Below, piece after piece: positions 1 to 7,586 of a stretch of DNA of 64,000 nucleotides; position 1 is the first letter of the stretch; each line of letters opens with the position of its first letter. A program made the position numbers and the translations under genes. Under the pieces are notes generated by a model that saw only the letters and a list, made by a program, of their open reading frames with translations, made no database searches and was not told where the DNA came from. Source of the DNA: Acidimicrobiia bacterium (GTDB lineage Bacteria; Actinomycetota; Acidimicrobiia; Spongiisociales; UBA11373). The DNA is taken from assembly GCA_029263095.1 (NCBI GenBank), contig JAJCYA010000047.1:1-64000 (forward strand). Reading direction: 5' to 3'.

Positions 1-230
1 TCCATGATCGTCTTGCCGCTAGTGCCGAGGATTACCAGCTCGCACGCGTCGGGGTCGGGAAGTTCCCCGGTGCCCTCACTGCCGGCGAGCAGAAGTGGCC
101 GCGGCGCCTCGGCTTCTTGGAGCACGGCCATGAACGGTGTGAGTCCGGCAGCGACGTCGGCGCACACGATCCACTTGTGATCTGCCAGCTTGTGATGCCA
201 GATCGCCTTGTAGTCAGCGGCGGTCCTCAT
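1..230 (-). CDS. Hypothetical protein, N-terminal part only
   Basis: The reading frame starts with the ATG at 230-228 and runs off the left edge, giving about 76 residues that begin MRTAADYKAIWHHKLADHK. The start overlaps the last codons of the MobA-like gene (stop at 216-214), so the two are probably co-transcribed and translationally coupled. I do not recognise the family: the visible part has no P-loop, signal peptide or membrane segment and ends in a segment reading ELVILGTSGKTIM. The frame is supported by the tight overlap and absence of stops. Function is left open. Confidence 0.6.
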   Translation of the reverse strand, partial: MRTAADYKAIWHHKLADHKWIVCADVAAGLTPFMAVLQEAEAPRPLLLAGSEGTGELPDPDACELVILGTSGKTIM

Positions 231-834
231 TGGCCTCCCCCGGCGGTCCGTACCTGCTCAGGCCCGCTCCGACGTCTTCCGGAGTGTCGACACTGAACCA
301 AGAGCGGCCGTCTTCGCCCCACCCCGTCCAGGTTTCGGGGGCCACCTCGTCGACATCCACATTGTCGAGCAGGGCCTGAAACCCCTGGGCGGCCGTTGCT
401 CCCTCCGCGGCGGCGGTGACAAGGCTCATCGGGTAGATCGCGCATGTCACCTGGCGGACGCCGTGATGGACCGGGACGACTGCTCTGTCGTCGAAGCGGC
501 TGATGAGAGCACGGAGCGTCTCAGGACGGACCCACGGGTGATCGACTGCTATGAGGAGTACGGCGCGTGGAACGGCATCGAGGTGCTCGGTCGCATCCGC
601 TACGGCGGCAAGGCCCCTGAGCGGCCCGGTTCCCTGGCGATCATCAATGCTGCGGATTCCACCGATCGGAGTGTCTCCCAGCACCACCATGTGCGACGAG
701 TCGGATACGGCGGCGGCGAGTGCCTCAGATACCCAGGCGCTCATTGGGCGGCAGGCGATCTCGACGCTCGCTTTGTTCTCCCCCATCCGGCTGGATGCGC
801 CTCCAGTGAGGATGGCGCCGAGGATCTCGGTCAT
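214..834 (-). CDS. mobA: MobA-like molybdenum cofactor guanylyltransferase
   Basis: This protein of about 206 residues would transfer a nucleotide from GTP to molybdopterin in the cytoplasm. The N-terminus carries the nucleotidyltransferase signature LTGGASSRMGENKA; a GPLRGLAAV segment, an AVDHPW segment (the metal-binding DxP region is here DHP), and a C-terminal VDTPEDV resembling the family's NTPED follow in the expected order. I start at the ATG at 834 because the 20 residues upstream do not resemble the family; an earlier start at 894 is possible. It overlaps the next gene on the same strand. MobA rather than the cytidylyltransferase MocA is preferred from the TGG and NTPED-like motifs, but the two are hard to separate by eye. 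The XdhC pair at 5592-6610 also points to molybdenum hydroxylases in this organism. Confidence 0.8.
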   Translation of the reverse strand: MTEILGAILTGGASSRMGENKASVEIACRPMSAWVSEALAAAVSDSSHMVVLGDTPIGGIRSIDDRQGTGPLRGLAAVADATEHLDAVPRAVLLIAVDHPWVRPETLRALISRFDDRAVVPVHHGVRQVTCAIYPMSLVTAAAEGATAAQGFQALLDNVDVDEVAPETWTGWGEDGRSWFSVDTPEDVGAGLSRYGPPGEANEDRR

Positions 835-950
835 GCAGCCATGGTAGGAATCGGAGCAGGAATCAGAGGCGGCGGCGGGTGGGTGTCCGAGCACTCACAG
901 GAGGGGGCGCTGTGCACGCCGGAAAGCGCCACCCGCCTGCCAACCTCACC

Positions 951-1026
951 CAGGGAGGTTGTCTGCCTCCCGATGAGTTCGCAAGGGGCGAATGGCCCTA
1001 ACGGAAAGGATCGACCGCAAGCCCTG
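951..1026 (+). other. Possible structured leader of the cyclic-nucleotide-domain gene
   Basis: Within the 237 bases between mobA and the gene at 1072 there are two hairpins, GGGAGG/CCTCCC (953-958 with 966-971) and TTCGC/GCGAA (978-982 with 988-992), enclosed by a possible closing stem CAGGG/CCCTG (951-955 with 1022-1026). This suggests a branched RNA about 45 bases before the start codon. It does not fit any riboswitch consensus I could recall, and short GC-rich stems arise by chance in such DNA. Confidence 0.25.
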
Positions 1027-1071
1027 TCCTCATGGGATATCGTGGAGCCTCCCAGTACGCAGGTGGAGAAC

Positions 1072-1491
1072 ATGGATCGGGCACGTTTCCTAAAGCAGAC
1101 GCCGCTGTTTTCCGGATTCAGCGATAGAGAGATCGAGAGCGTGCTCGGCACGGCCAAGGAGCGCGGGTTCGCGGCCGGGGATTCGATCATCACCGAAGGT
1201 CAGGAGGGTGGACGCGGCTTCTATTTGGTGCTGACGGGGTCGGCAGAGGCACGTCGGGGTGAGACGGTATTGGCGCAATTCGGACCCGGCGACTACTTCG
1301 GCGAGATGGCGCTGCTGCTCGAGGACACACCTCGCACAGCCGATATCGTCGCAACTGTGGAGACCTCGTGTGTGGTCATCACGCAATGGGATCTTGGGGC
1401 GCTCATCAAGGTACATCCAGAGATCGGCGTGAAGATGATGTCCGAACTCGCTCGGCGGCTGCGTGACACCGACGCGACCCTCTCCGACTGA
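1072..1491 (+). CDS. Stand-alone cyclic nucleotide-binding domain protein
   Basis: The 139-residue protein is essentially one cNMP-binding (Crp-type) beta-barrel: an initial FLKQTPLFSGFSDREIE helix, the G-rich turn near GDSIITEGQEGG, and the phosphate-binding cassette FGEMALLLEDTPRTADIVA. No helix-turn-helix follows, so it is not a complete Crp/FNR regulator; it may be a sensor or regulatory subunit. The ATG at 1072 is preceded by AGGTGGAGAAC. The frame stays open upstream to 463, but that extension shows no domain and lies opposite mobA, so I exclude it. A metallo-hydrolase gene follows after 42 bases and is probably in the same operon. Confidence 0.85.
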   Translation: MDRARFLKQTPLFSGFSDREIESVLGTAKERGFAAGDSIITEGQEGGRGFYLVLTGSAEARRGETVLAQFGPGDYFGEMALLLEDTPRTADIVATVETSCVVITQWDLGALIKVHPEIGVKMMSELARRLRDTDATLSD

Positions 1492-1533
1492 GCTGACGAT
1501 CGGTGTGCCCCGTGACGCCGGAGCGGTGAGCTG

Positions 1534-2349
1534 GTGAGTCGAACCTTGCGAGTGCGGGGATGTCGCGGATCCATGACGGTCACCGGTGATGCCTATCGCA
1601 GGTACGGAGGAGACACCACCTGTTTCGAGGTGGAAGTGGAACCGGGGCACCATCTCGTGATCGACTGCGGGACCGGCCTGAGAAGCCTCCAGCAGGAGGC
1701 CGCCGGCGGACCGCCGCGCCGCTACACGGTCATCCTGACTCACTACCACTGGGACCACATCCAGGGTCTCCCTGTCTTCCTGGCACTCTTCGAGTCTGGT
1801 AGTCAGATGACCTTCTACGGTCCTGGGTTCGACGGTCGGGGAGTCGGGGAGATACTCGGGGCCGCGATACGTCCGCCATGGTGGCCGGTGACACTCGACG
1901 AGATCGATGCCGATGTGTCGTTTCGTGACTTGGAGGATGCGCTATCAGTCGGATCGATCGTGGTTCGCCATGCCGAGGGGAATCACCCCCAGGGCGTCGT
2001 CCTTCTGCGGCTCGACGGGTCCGACAGATCGATCGTCATAGCCACCGACCACGAGGCAGGAGACGCCCAAGCCGATGCCAGGCTGGTGCAGTTGGCGTCG
2101 GCTGCCGACGTGCTGATACACGACGCCCAGTACACGCCGGAGGAGCACCGAACGACTCGCCGGGGTTGGGGTCACAGCTCGTACGAATCTGCGGTCAGGG
2201 TGGCCCAGGAAGCAGCGGTCGGTCGCCTTGTGCTCACCAGTCACGACCCTGGGCGGGGGGACGAGGGAGTCGATCAGCTCAGATCGATGGCCCGTGCGGC
2301 ATTTCCGCAAACGGATGCTGCGTACGAGGGAATGACGATTCCGTTATAG
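1534..2349 (+). CDS. MBL-fold metallo-hydrolase (PhnP/RNase Z-like)
   Basis: This 271-residue protein has the metallo-beta-lactamase metal site: THYHWDH gives His70, His72, Asp74 and His75, with later ligands probably in GNHPQG, ATDHEAGD and the C-terminal TSHDPG. The region before the motif (IDCGTGLRSL) matches the PhnP/RNase Z-like group, which act on phosphodiester or related small substrates. It has no signal peptide and is probably cytoplasmic. The start is the GTG at 1534. It sits between the cNMP-domain gene and a small hypothetical gene 8 bases downstream, suggesting a three-gene operon. The substrate cannot be told from sequence alone; a cyclic phosphodiester is a plausible guess because of the neighbour. 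Confidence 0.85.
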   Translation: MSRTLRVRGCRGSMTVTGDAYRRYGGDTTCFEVEVEPGHHLVIDCGTGLRSLQQEAAGGPPRRYTVILTHYHWDHIQGLPVFLALFESGSQMTFYGPGFDGRGVGEILGAAIRPPWWPVTLDEIDADVSFRDLEDALSVGSIVVRHAEGNHPQGVVLLRLDGSDRSIVIATDHEAGDAQADARLVQLASAADVLIHDAQYTPEEHRTTRRGWGHSSYESAVRVAQEAAVGRLVLTSHDPGRGDEGVDQLRSMARAAFPQTDAAYEGMTIPL

Positions 2350-2357
2350 GAGGGTGG

Positions 2358-2936
2358 ATGGTCGATTTCTTGAAGCGTGCTCGCAAGACCGGTGACCTCG
2401 AACCCGACGAAGAGGTGATCGGCGCTGCCAACGTCACTCCCTCTCCGTTTGCGGTGTCGAACGCAGGGATGATCGGTGGAGGCATCGCAGGAGGCGTGGT
2501 CGGAGCTGCTGTCGGCGCCTCATTGGATTCACGCCAAAGCCGTAAGGGTGATGATGAGCAAGCCACCCAGGCGCTTCCCGCCGTGGCAGCAAGGGCGGCG
2601 TTCGAACCGGAGGTGCCGACCAACGGAGCGCTACTGGCGGTGACCACGAAACGGGTTGTCGCCTGGAGGATCTCTGCGATGGGCAAGCCGAAGGATGTGC
2701 TGCTGTCGGTCCCACATAGCCGCATCGATGAGGTGAAGTGGGCGGACGCAGAGACAAAGTGGCTCGCCGGTAAGCCAGCGTCGCTCCTCGTTTGGATCGG
2801 TATCGAGGAAAGCGTCCTGTCGTTGGCAGGGATCGTGATGGGTCCCTCCGAGAAGTACATTCGATCAGTGGTCACCGGTCTAGAGGAACGCCTTCCAGGC
2901 CGAGTGCGGGAGTTTGGGGTCGATCCGGTCGTCTAG
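2358..2936 (+). CDS. Hypothetical protein with glycine-zipper segment
   Basis: The 192-residue product begins MVDFLKRARKTGDLEPDEEV after a good ribosome-binding site (TAGGAGGGTGG). A Gly/Ala-rich stretch at about residues 35-53 (GMIGGGIAGGVVGAAVGAS) resembles a glycine zipper or membrane-associated helix. The second half, starting near TNGALLAVTTKRVVAW, looks like a PH-like or bPH domain that reports 'what this protein does to stored values'; such domains are common in small actinobacterial proteins of unknown role, but the match is only by impression. Its stop codon shares the four bases CTAG (2933-2936) with the stop of the convergent gene. Confidence 0.7.
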   Translation: MVDFLKRARKTGDLEPDEEVIGAANVTPSPFAVSNAGMIGGGIAGGVVGAAVGASLDSRQSRKGDDEQATQALPAVAARAAFEPEVPTNGALLAVTTKRVVAWRISAMGKPKDVLLSVPHSRIDEVKWADAETKWLAGKPASLLVWIGIEESVLSLAGIVMGPSEKYIRSVVTGLEERLPGRVREFGVDPVV

Positions 2937-4504
2937 TCGGCCGGAATCCAGCTCTGTTCGAATTCGCTCTGCGAGTTCCACAGCAGCCACCCCGACTTGT
3001 ACTGGTCGGCTGTCTCGATGGCCTCCAACACCTGGTCGGCCGACCACGAGAATGCCTGGAGCCACGGGCGCATATGGGCACCGCCCTGGAGTCGACCAGT
3101 GCTGTAGGCGAGAGCCTCGTCGATGACTTCCTCGGGGTAGTTGTTGGGGACGTCCAGGTTGAGCCATCCGTTGGCGTAGTGGCTCGGGTAGATCATCGGG
3201 CTCAGCACATCGACAGCTGCTGACAGCTCTTCGACTTTCTGACCGATACCTTGATCGTCGTCGACTGAGAGAATGATCGAGAACACATCCGCAGACACGG
3301 CGCACCCCTCATCATTGATCCGCCTCCGTGCTTCGGTGAGGAAGGCCGCGATCGTCGCTACGCGGCCTTCCTGGCTGTTGGCTGCCTCAGGGTCGGCGAA
3401 GACCGTGAGCGAGGTGTCCCCATCCGTCGGGAACCGCACGTAGTCGAACTGGACCTCGTCGAACCCGAATTGGCACGCCTCGATGCCCATCCGGATCGGG
3501 TACTCCCAGGCTTCTGGATTGGTCGGATCCATCCAACCGATGCCTTGCCAGTTTCGCCACGGTTCACCGGTCTCGCTGTTGAGGATGGCGCGGTCTGGGT
3601 GGTGCCTTGCGGAAAACTCGTCTTGGAATGTCACGATTCGTGTGATCGTGTAGAGACCATGTTCCTTGGCGAGGGCTAGGCGCTCGTGGACGTCGTACTT
3701 GTTGATGATGGCCTCCATCGGGAACGCCTCGTAGTCCTCCGATAGGTACATCACCTCGCCAAACTCGTTCTTCGTGTCGAAGGCGAACGCGTTGACCACG
3801 GTCTCATCTGCAATCCGTAGCAACTCGCGGTACTCGGGATTGGTGGTGTCGTACCCGAAGATCCGAAGACCCTTGACGACAAACGGGCTCATCTCGACTT
3901 CGAGGCGCGCGGTACTCCCATCCCACTCCTCGGACGTTGCCTCCCATGTCGGCTTGGTGATATCGACCATTCCAGGGGCCGCCGCGATCACCTCGAACGA
4001 GCCGAACGCGCCGGTGACCGTCTCATGCTCCCCGATCCTCACCGTGGCCCCAACTACCCCGACGTCATAGCCTGATCTGACCCGACCGCTGAGAACCAGC
4101 GGTTCCATCTGCAATTGGAGCGGCCCCTCGGTGGGGAGGGCCGTGACTTCGTAGATGGCCGTGTTGTAGCCGGCGGCCTCGACTCTCAGTGATGAGGGTG
4201 CGTCGAAGACGACAAAGGCGCTCCCGCCCTCGACGCTGGTTGCCTGATCACCAGTGGCAGCCGTGATCACAGCACCTACCAGCGGCTGGCTCTCATATCC
4301 GAGGATCGTGAGGTGATTGGCTTCGGGGTTGATCATGTCGACGACCATCCGTATCCCGAGGATGAGTCCGATGATCACCGTGGGAACCAGGAGCATCTTG
4401 AACACATTCCTGATGAAACGGGCGCGGCGCACCCGGTAGCCGGCGCCGTGACGCCCCCTGCCACTGAAGATGTCGAGACCCGGATTGGGTCGCCTGCTGA
4501 CCAT
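2933..4504 (-). CDS. Putative glycoside hydrolase, DUF4015 family, membrane-anchored
   Basis: The 523-residue protein has a basic N-terminus, one membrane segment at about residues 34-54, a beta-sandwich region with carboxypeptidase-regulatory-like repeats (about 65-210) and a C-terminal TIM-barrel-like DUF4015 domain (about 215-510). The barrel shows the family's conserved acidic strand motif FDEVQFDYVRFP and a later SADVFS. DUF4015 proteins are predicted extracellular polysaccharide hydrolases of unproven substrate. The type II membrane topology would place the catalytic domain outside the cell. The stop codon overlaps that of the convergent gene within CTAG, and the gene is divergent from the selenoprotein gene, sharing the 96-base region 4505-4600. 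Confidence 0.8.
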   Translation of the reverse strand: MVSRRPNPGLDIFSGRGRHGAGYRVRRARFIRNVFKMLLVPTVIIGLILGIRMVVDMINPEANHLTILGYESQPLVGAVITAATGDQATSVEGGSAFVVFDAPSSLRVEAAGYNTAIYEVTALPTEGPLQLQMEPLVLSGRVRSGYDVGVVGATVRIGEHETVTGAFGSFEVIAAAPGMVDITKPTWEATSEEWDGSTARLEVEMSPFVVKGLRIFGYDTTNPEYRELLRIADETVVNAFAFDTKNEFGEVMYLSEDYEAFPMEAIINKYDVHERLALAKEHGLYTITRIVTFQDEFSARHHPDRAILNSETGEPWRNWQGIGWMDPTNPEAWEYPIRMGIEACQFGFDEVQFDYVRFPTDGDTSLTVFADPEAANSQEGRVATIAAFLTEARRRINDEGCAVSADVFSIILSVDDDQGIGQKVEELSAAVDVLSPMIYPSHYANGWLNLDVPNNYPEEVIDEALAYSTGRLQGGAHMRPWLQAFSWSADQVLEAIETADQYKSGWLLWNSQSEFEQSWIPAD

Positions 4505-4600
4505 GGCTCTGTGATGCCCTGTGTGGATGGACGCGATGCGAGGTTAGGCAGGAGAGCTCCCTTGTGTTCGTCATGGCGGCGCTGCACTAGCGTGCTGACG

Positions 4601-5581
4601 ATGAGCGATGCCCACACCGAGTCTCTCGAGGAATTCGCACAGAGCCTTTCATATGGGAAGCGCTCAGATCTCTCATTCAAGTTCTTGCCACGCCTCGGAC
4701 CCGATGTTGGCGATGCTCTCGCCTCGGTGCTGCGTGAGGTCGGATCGGTATTTGACACAGGGGATCCATCCGAGCTCATTGATCTCGCGATCGGGCTTCA
4801 GGCCGACGGCTACCAGTCGCGGCCGTTGACCGAGCGATACCGGTATGACGACGGCCCCTTTACTCGTCCGGATCGACCGGTGGCAGATTCCCGCGTTGCC
4901 CTGCTCACCTCCAGCGGGCACTTTGCCGCCGACGATGATCCCAAGCCGTTGGGGGTCGAGTCGATGACACAGGCCGAGGCCGAGGAGCGCATCACCGACT
5001 TCCTCAAGGAGGCCCCGACCCTCTCGGAGGTTCCGATCGCCACCTCGGGGGATCTGCTCGAAGTCCGCCACGGTGGCTACGACACGCGCGGCTCGCGTGC
5101 CGACCACAACGTTTCGTTCCCGATCGACCGGATGCGGGAACTCGCGACCGATGGCGTCATCGGAACCTTGCACGAGACGGCCTACTCGTTTGTGGGTGCC
5201 TGCGCCCAGACCCGTCTGATCAAACAGACGGGACCTGAGTGGGTGGCCCGACTCAAATCCACGGGATCCGATGTCGTGCTCCTGATACCCGTCTGACCGG
5301 TGTGTCACGTGTCGGTCGGACACGTAGCGCGGGAACTCGAGGCCGCCGGTATGGCGACCGTTGCCGTGTACATCGAGGCCTTCTCCCACTACGCGGAGGC
5401 GATGCATCTGCCACGTACCCTTGTGACCCACCATCCGATGGGGCGACCACTTGGACCCCCGGGGTCCGACGGCAGACAGCGCGAGGTGATCGAGGCGGCA
5501 TTGAGTCTCGTCGACAGCGCGGTCGCTCCGGGAACGGTCGAGCGGATGGGTGGGGTATACAGACCGGGTGCGGCCTCATAG
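4601..5581 (+). CDS. Selenoprotein of the glycine/sarcosine/betaine/D-proline reductase B (PrdB/GrdB) family
   Basis: The frame 4601-5293 encodes a PrdB-like N-terminal part: a VALLTSSGHF segment, GGYDTRGSRADHNVSFPIDR, and VIGTLHETAYSFVGAC. It meets TGA at 5294-5296 and continues in the same frame to TAG at 5579. The continuation, PVCHVSVGHVARELEAAGM, is the family's conserved region following the redox residue. Read as selenocysteine the TGA gives UPVC, the UxxC motif of GrdB and PrdB-type selenoproteins, at residue 232 of 326; Cys homologues have CPVC. A SECIS-like hairpin follows (5307-5325). Family members reduce small amino acid derivatives in anaerobes; the role in an actinobacterium is unknown. 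The start is the ATG at 4601, with a GTG at 4592 also possible. The XdhC pair starts 10 bases downstream. A standard gene caller would report two fragments, 4601-5296 and 5300-5581. Confidence 0.9.
5294..5296 (+). other. In-frame UGA, predicted selenocysteine codon (Sec232)
   Basis: This TGA interrupts an otherwise continuous family-conserved frame and is followed by Pro-Val-Cys, so decoding gives U-P-V-C. The codon lies 17 bases before the loop of a 7-base-pair hairpin, close to the spacing of the E. coli fdhF element as I recall it. Confidence 0.87.
5307..5325 (+). ncRNA. Bacterial-type SECIS element
   Basis: ACGTGTC (5307-5313) and GACACGT (5319-5325) form a perfect 7-base-pair stem closing the loop GGTCG (5314-5318). 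Bacterial SECIS elements lie within the coding region just after the UGA and present G-containing apical loops to SelB; the GGUC loop here matches that of E. coli fdhF. The element overlaps the codons for the conserved C-H-V-S-V-G-H segment, so it is constrained by both protein and RNA. Confidence 0.8.
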
Positions 5582-5591
5582 ACTCGCATAG

Positions 5592-5903
5592 ATGCTGAAC
5601 GAGGCAATTGTCGCTCGCGAGGCGTGGATCACTGCCGGCAAGGCCGTAGTGGCTGCAACGGTGATCCGAACCTGGGGATCCTCCCCGTGGCCTGCAGGAT
5701 CACGATTCCTCGTCTCGAGTGATGGGGAGACCCACGGCTCGGTGAGTGGCGGATGCGTGGAGGAGGATCTCCGGCTGAGAGCGCTTCGTGTGCTCGAGAC
5801 CGGTTCGCCGGAGATGGTCTCCTACGGCATTTCCAACGAGGATGCGTTCCAGGTCGGTCTCGCCTGCGGGGGAACCATCGAGGTCTTCGTCCAACCATGG
5901 TGA
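5592..5903 (+). CDS. XdhC/CoxI-domain protein (N-terminal half of XdhC)
   Basis: The 103-residue protein carries only the XdhC_CoxI domain: an initial AVVAATVIRTWGSSPWPAG segment, GSVSGGCVEEDL, and the terminal CGGTIEVFVQPW. Full-length XdhC proteins (about 250-350 residues) bind molybdenum cofactor, help sulfurate it and insert it into xanthine dehydrogenase-type enzymes; here the two domains are separate genes. Its stop (5901-5903) overlaps the start of the next gene within ATGGTGA. It lies 10 bases after the selenoprotein gene, in the same direction, so the three genes look like one operon. Confidence 0.85.
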   Translation: MLNEAIVAREAWITAGKAVVAATVIRTWGSSPWPAGSRFLVSSDGETHGSVSGGCVEEDLRLRALRVLETGSPEMVSYGISNEDAFQVGLACGGTIEVFVQPW

Positions 5904-6610
5904 GCGAAGTCCTGGAGGCCGTGAGCTCCCTCGTCGTGGCGGGTGATCGAGGGGTGATGGCCACGGCGATCGACGGACCCGAAGCCGGGAGAATGGTCCT
6001 GCTCGACTCCTCCGGTCGGCCGGCGACTGACGGTCGGGAGCCTCCGGCCATCGTCGTGTCCACGGTGCCATCCGTTCTCGAGGCCGGCGTCCCGCTGACC
6101 CTTATGGCTGAAGGGGTGTCCTGGTTTGTAGAGCCGGTGCTGCCCGCTCCGAAGCTCATCGTGCTGGGTGCCATCGCCGCCGCGGATGCCCTCGTTCCAA
6201 TGGCGGCATCCGCCGGTTTTGCGGTGCACGTGATCGACACTCGCGAGTGGCTCGCCGAGGAGAGACGGTTCCCCGCGGCCACCTCGGTGCGCTGCGGGAA
6301 TCCGATCGACATGTTGCGTGAGGTCGATATCGATTCCGCCACCTCCGTCGTCTCCTTCCTGCATGAGGCCCGCTTGGAGGATCCGGTCCTCGTCGCGTCT
6401 CTGCAGAGCTTGGCCCGCTATGTGGGTTCGATGGGATCGGGAAGGAGCTCGGCAGCCAAGCGAGAACGACTGGAGGCTGCCGGTGTCGAGCCGAGCCTTG
6501 TGGCGCGGCTCCATGCACCCATTGGGTTGCGTATCGGATCTCGGACCCCGCAGGAGATGGCCGTGGCGGTGTTGGCCGAGGTCGTTGCCGTCGGTCGAGG
6601 TCACAGCTGA
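5897..6610 (+). CDS. XdhC Rossmann-domain protein (C-terminal half of XdhC)
   Basis: The 237-residue product corresponds to the XdhC_C Rossmann domain: a short divergent N-terminal part (about 1-85), then PKLIVLGAIAAADALVPMA, a VIDTREWLAEERRF segment, the SFLHEARLEDPVLVASL motif and YVGSMGSGRSSAAKRERLEAAG. The terminal part (HAPIGLRIGSRTPQEMAVAVLAEVVA) is characteristic of the family. The start ATG at 5897 overlaps the previous stop by 7 bases, indicating translational coupling and a heteromeric complex. The frame is open well upstream of 5897 but the sequence there is antisense-like. No molybdenum hydroxylase genes are in the window, so the client enzyme is encoded elsewhere. Confidence 0.87.
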   Translation: MVSEVLEAVSSLVVAGDRGVMATAIDGPEAGRMVLLDSSGRPATDGREPPAIVVSTVPSVLEAGVPLTLMAEGVSWFVEPVLPAPKLIVLGAIAAADALVPMAASAGFAVHVIDTREWLAEERRFPAATSVRCGNPIDMLREVDIDSATSVVSFLHEARLEDPVLVASLQSLARYVGSMGSGRSSAAKRERLEAAGVEPSLVARLHAPIGLRIGSRTPQEMAVAVLAEVVAVGRGHS

Positions 6611-6651
6611 GACGTCGGGCTGCGCCCAATACTCTCTCGACCACCGAGGAA

Positions 6652-7008
6652 GTGTCTGTCTTGAGTCGTCGTCGTGTCATCAACCCTGTTGGTCACTATC
6701 CGCCCATCCGGTCGTATTGCTCGCAGGCGGTGCGGGTCGATCAGGGCGCGTTGCTGTTCACATCGGCGGAGGCGCCGTTTGATACCGCTGGCAATCTGGA
6801 CTGTGACGGTGAAGGCGGCGGGAGCCTCGCTCGATGAGGTGATCTCGATGGATGTGTTTCTCACCGATGTCGAGGTTCTTGAAGGGTCGCGCCCATACGG
6901 GCGGAGTACTTCCCATACGACGGGCCGGCCGCGTTCCTCGCAGCTGGGCTGGCGTTTCCAATCCCGGGAATACTGCTGGAGATCAGGGCAGTAGTTGCGG
7001 TGCCGTGA
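6652..7008 (+). pseudogene. Decayed RidA (YjgF/YER057c) family gene
   Basis: Three pieces of a RidA protein lie in successive frames. The first frame gives NPVGHY ... YCSQAVRVDQGALLFTSAEA up to about 6800; the second gives KAAGASLDEVISMDVFLTDV from about 6810 to 6890; the third gives AEYFPYDGPAAFLAAGLAFP and then GILLEIRAVVAV to TGA at 7006. About 15 residues expected between the first two pieces are missing, so the first junction is a real deletion of some 45 bases plus a shift, not a single miscalled base. Intact RidA proteins (about 130 residues) hydrolyse reactive enamines and imines from amino acid metabolism. The piece before the first motif has no clear start. Confidence 0.8.
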
Positions 7009-7037
7009 ATCAGAGGCGACGAGGAGCGCCCGGCTGA

Positions 7038-7577
7038 TCAACCGCCGTAGCGTTGACGGTGGATCAGATCCTCGACGGGTTTACGACCGCCCATTCCGCT
7101 GATGCGTCTTGTCTGTCGCGATTCCTTCTCGTCTTCATTGAACGGGAAGCCGAGAGCAACTGCATAACGACACGAGAACCCGTTGGGGAGCTCGAGCACT
7201 TCGCTTGCCCGGTCTGTGTCATGCAGCGTGATCGGACACGAACCGATTCCAAGCGCTGCCGCGGCCAGCATGATGTTCTGCGCGGCGCGACCGATGTCGA
7301 AGGGGTTGCCTTCGGGAGTCTGAACGAGAGCGATTGCGGTCGTCGAGTTACGAATCGGGTCTGTAAAGCTTCCGGCAGTGGCCAAGGTGTCTAGGTGGTC
7401 TCCTTCGACGACGATGAACTCCCAGCCCTGAGTGTTCTTGGAAGACCCCGTCCAGCGCGCTGCCTCCAGGATGGCGTCCATCTCTGTCGGCGGGATGGGT
7501 TCGTCGGTGTAGGCCCGCACGACTCGGAGTCCGAGCACGCGGTTGTAGGTCTCGGGTGATGGGAGAACGAGGCTCAT
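7038..7577 (-). CDS. Nitroreductase-family FMN oxidoreductase
   Basis: The 179-residue protein has the nitroreductase fold signatures: an N-terminal RVVRAYTDEPIPPTEMDAIL segment with the Arg-rich FMN phosphate site, AARWTGSSKNTQGWEFIVV (the SxxNxQPW-like motif), and AAQNIMLAAAALGIGSCPI in the middle. It would use NAD(P)H to reduce quinone or nitro compounds, or an unidentified cofactor such as F420 or FMN-bound substrates; substrate is not predictable. The length is typical of the short members. It converges on the RidA pseudogene and is followed upstream at 7587 by a small membrane protein gene on the same strand, 10 bases away. Confidence 0.85.
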   Translation of the reverse strand: MSLVLPSPETYNRVLGLRVVRAYTDEPIPPTEMDAILEAARWTGSSKNTQGWEFIVVEGDHLDTLATAGSFTDPIRNSTTAIALVQTPEGNPFDIGRAAQNIMLAAAALGIGSCPITLHDTDRASEVLELPNGFSCRYAVALGFPFNEDEKESRQTRRISGMGGRKPVEDLIHRQRYGG

Positions 7578-7586
7578 ATGGGCACC

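Noticed and set aside
463-1071. N-terminal extension of the cNMP-domain gene
   Set aside because: It is open only because it is antisense to mobA and has no domain; the ATG at 1072 has a proper ribosome-binding site.
5294-5296. TGA as an ordinary stop with a second gene starting at GTG 5300
   Set aside because: The downstream frame continues the same family without a shift, the residue pattern is UPVC, and a SECIS-like hairpin follows. Two separate genes would leave the second without a ribosome-binding site.
5592-6610. XdhC split as a frameshift of one gene
   Set aside because: Both parts have complete domains and the overlap ATGGTGA supplies a clean start, which is known in other genomes. 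A frameshift cannot be fully excluded without reads.
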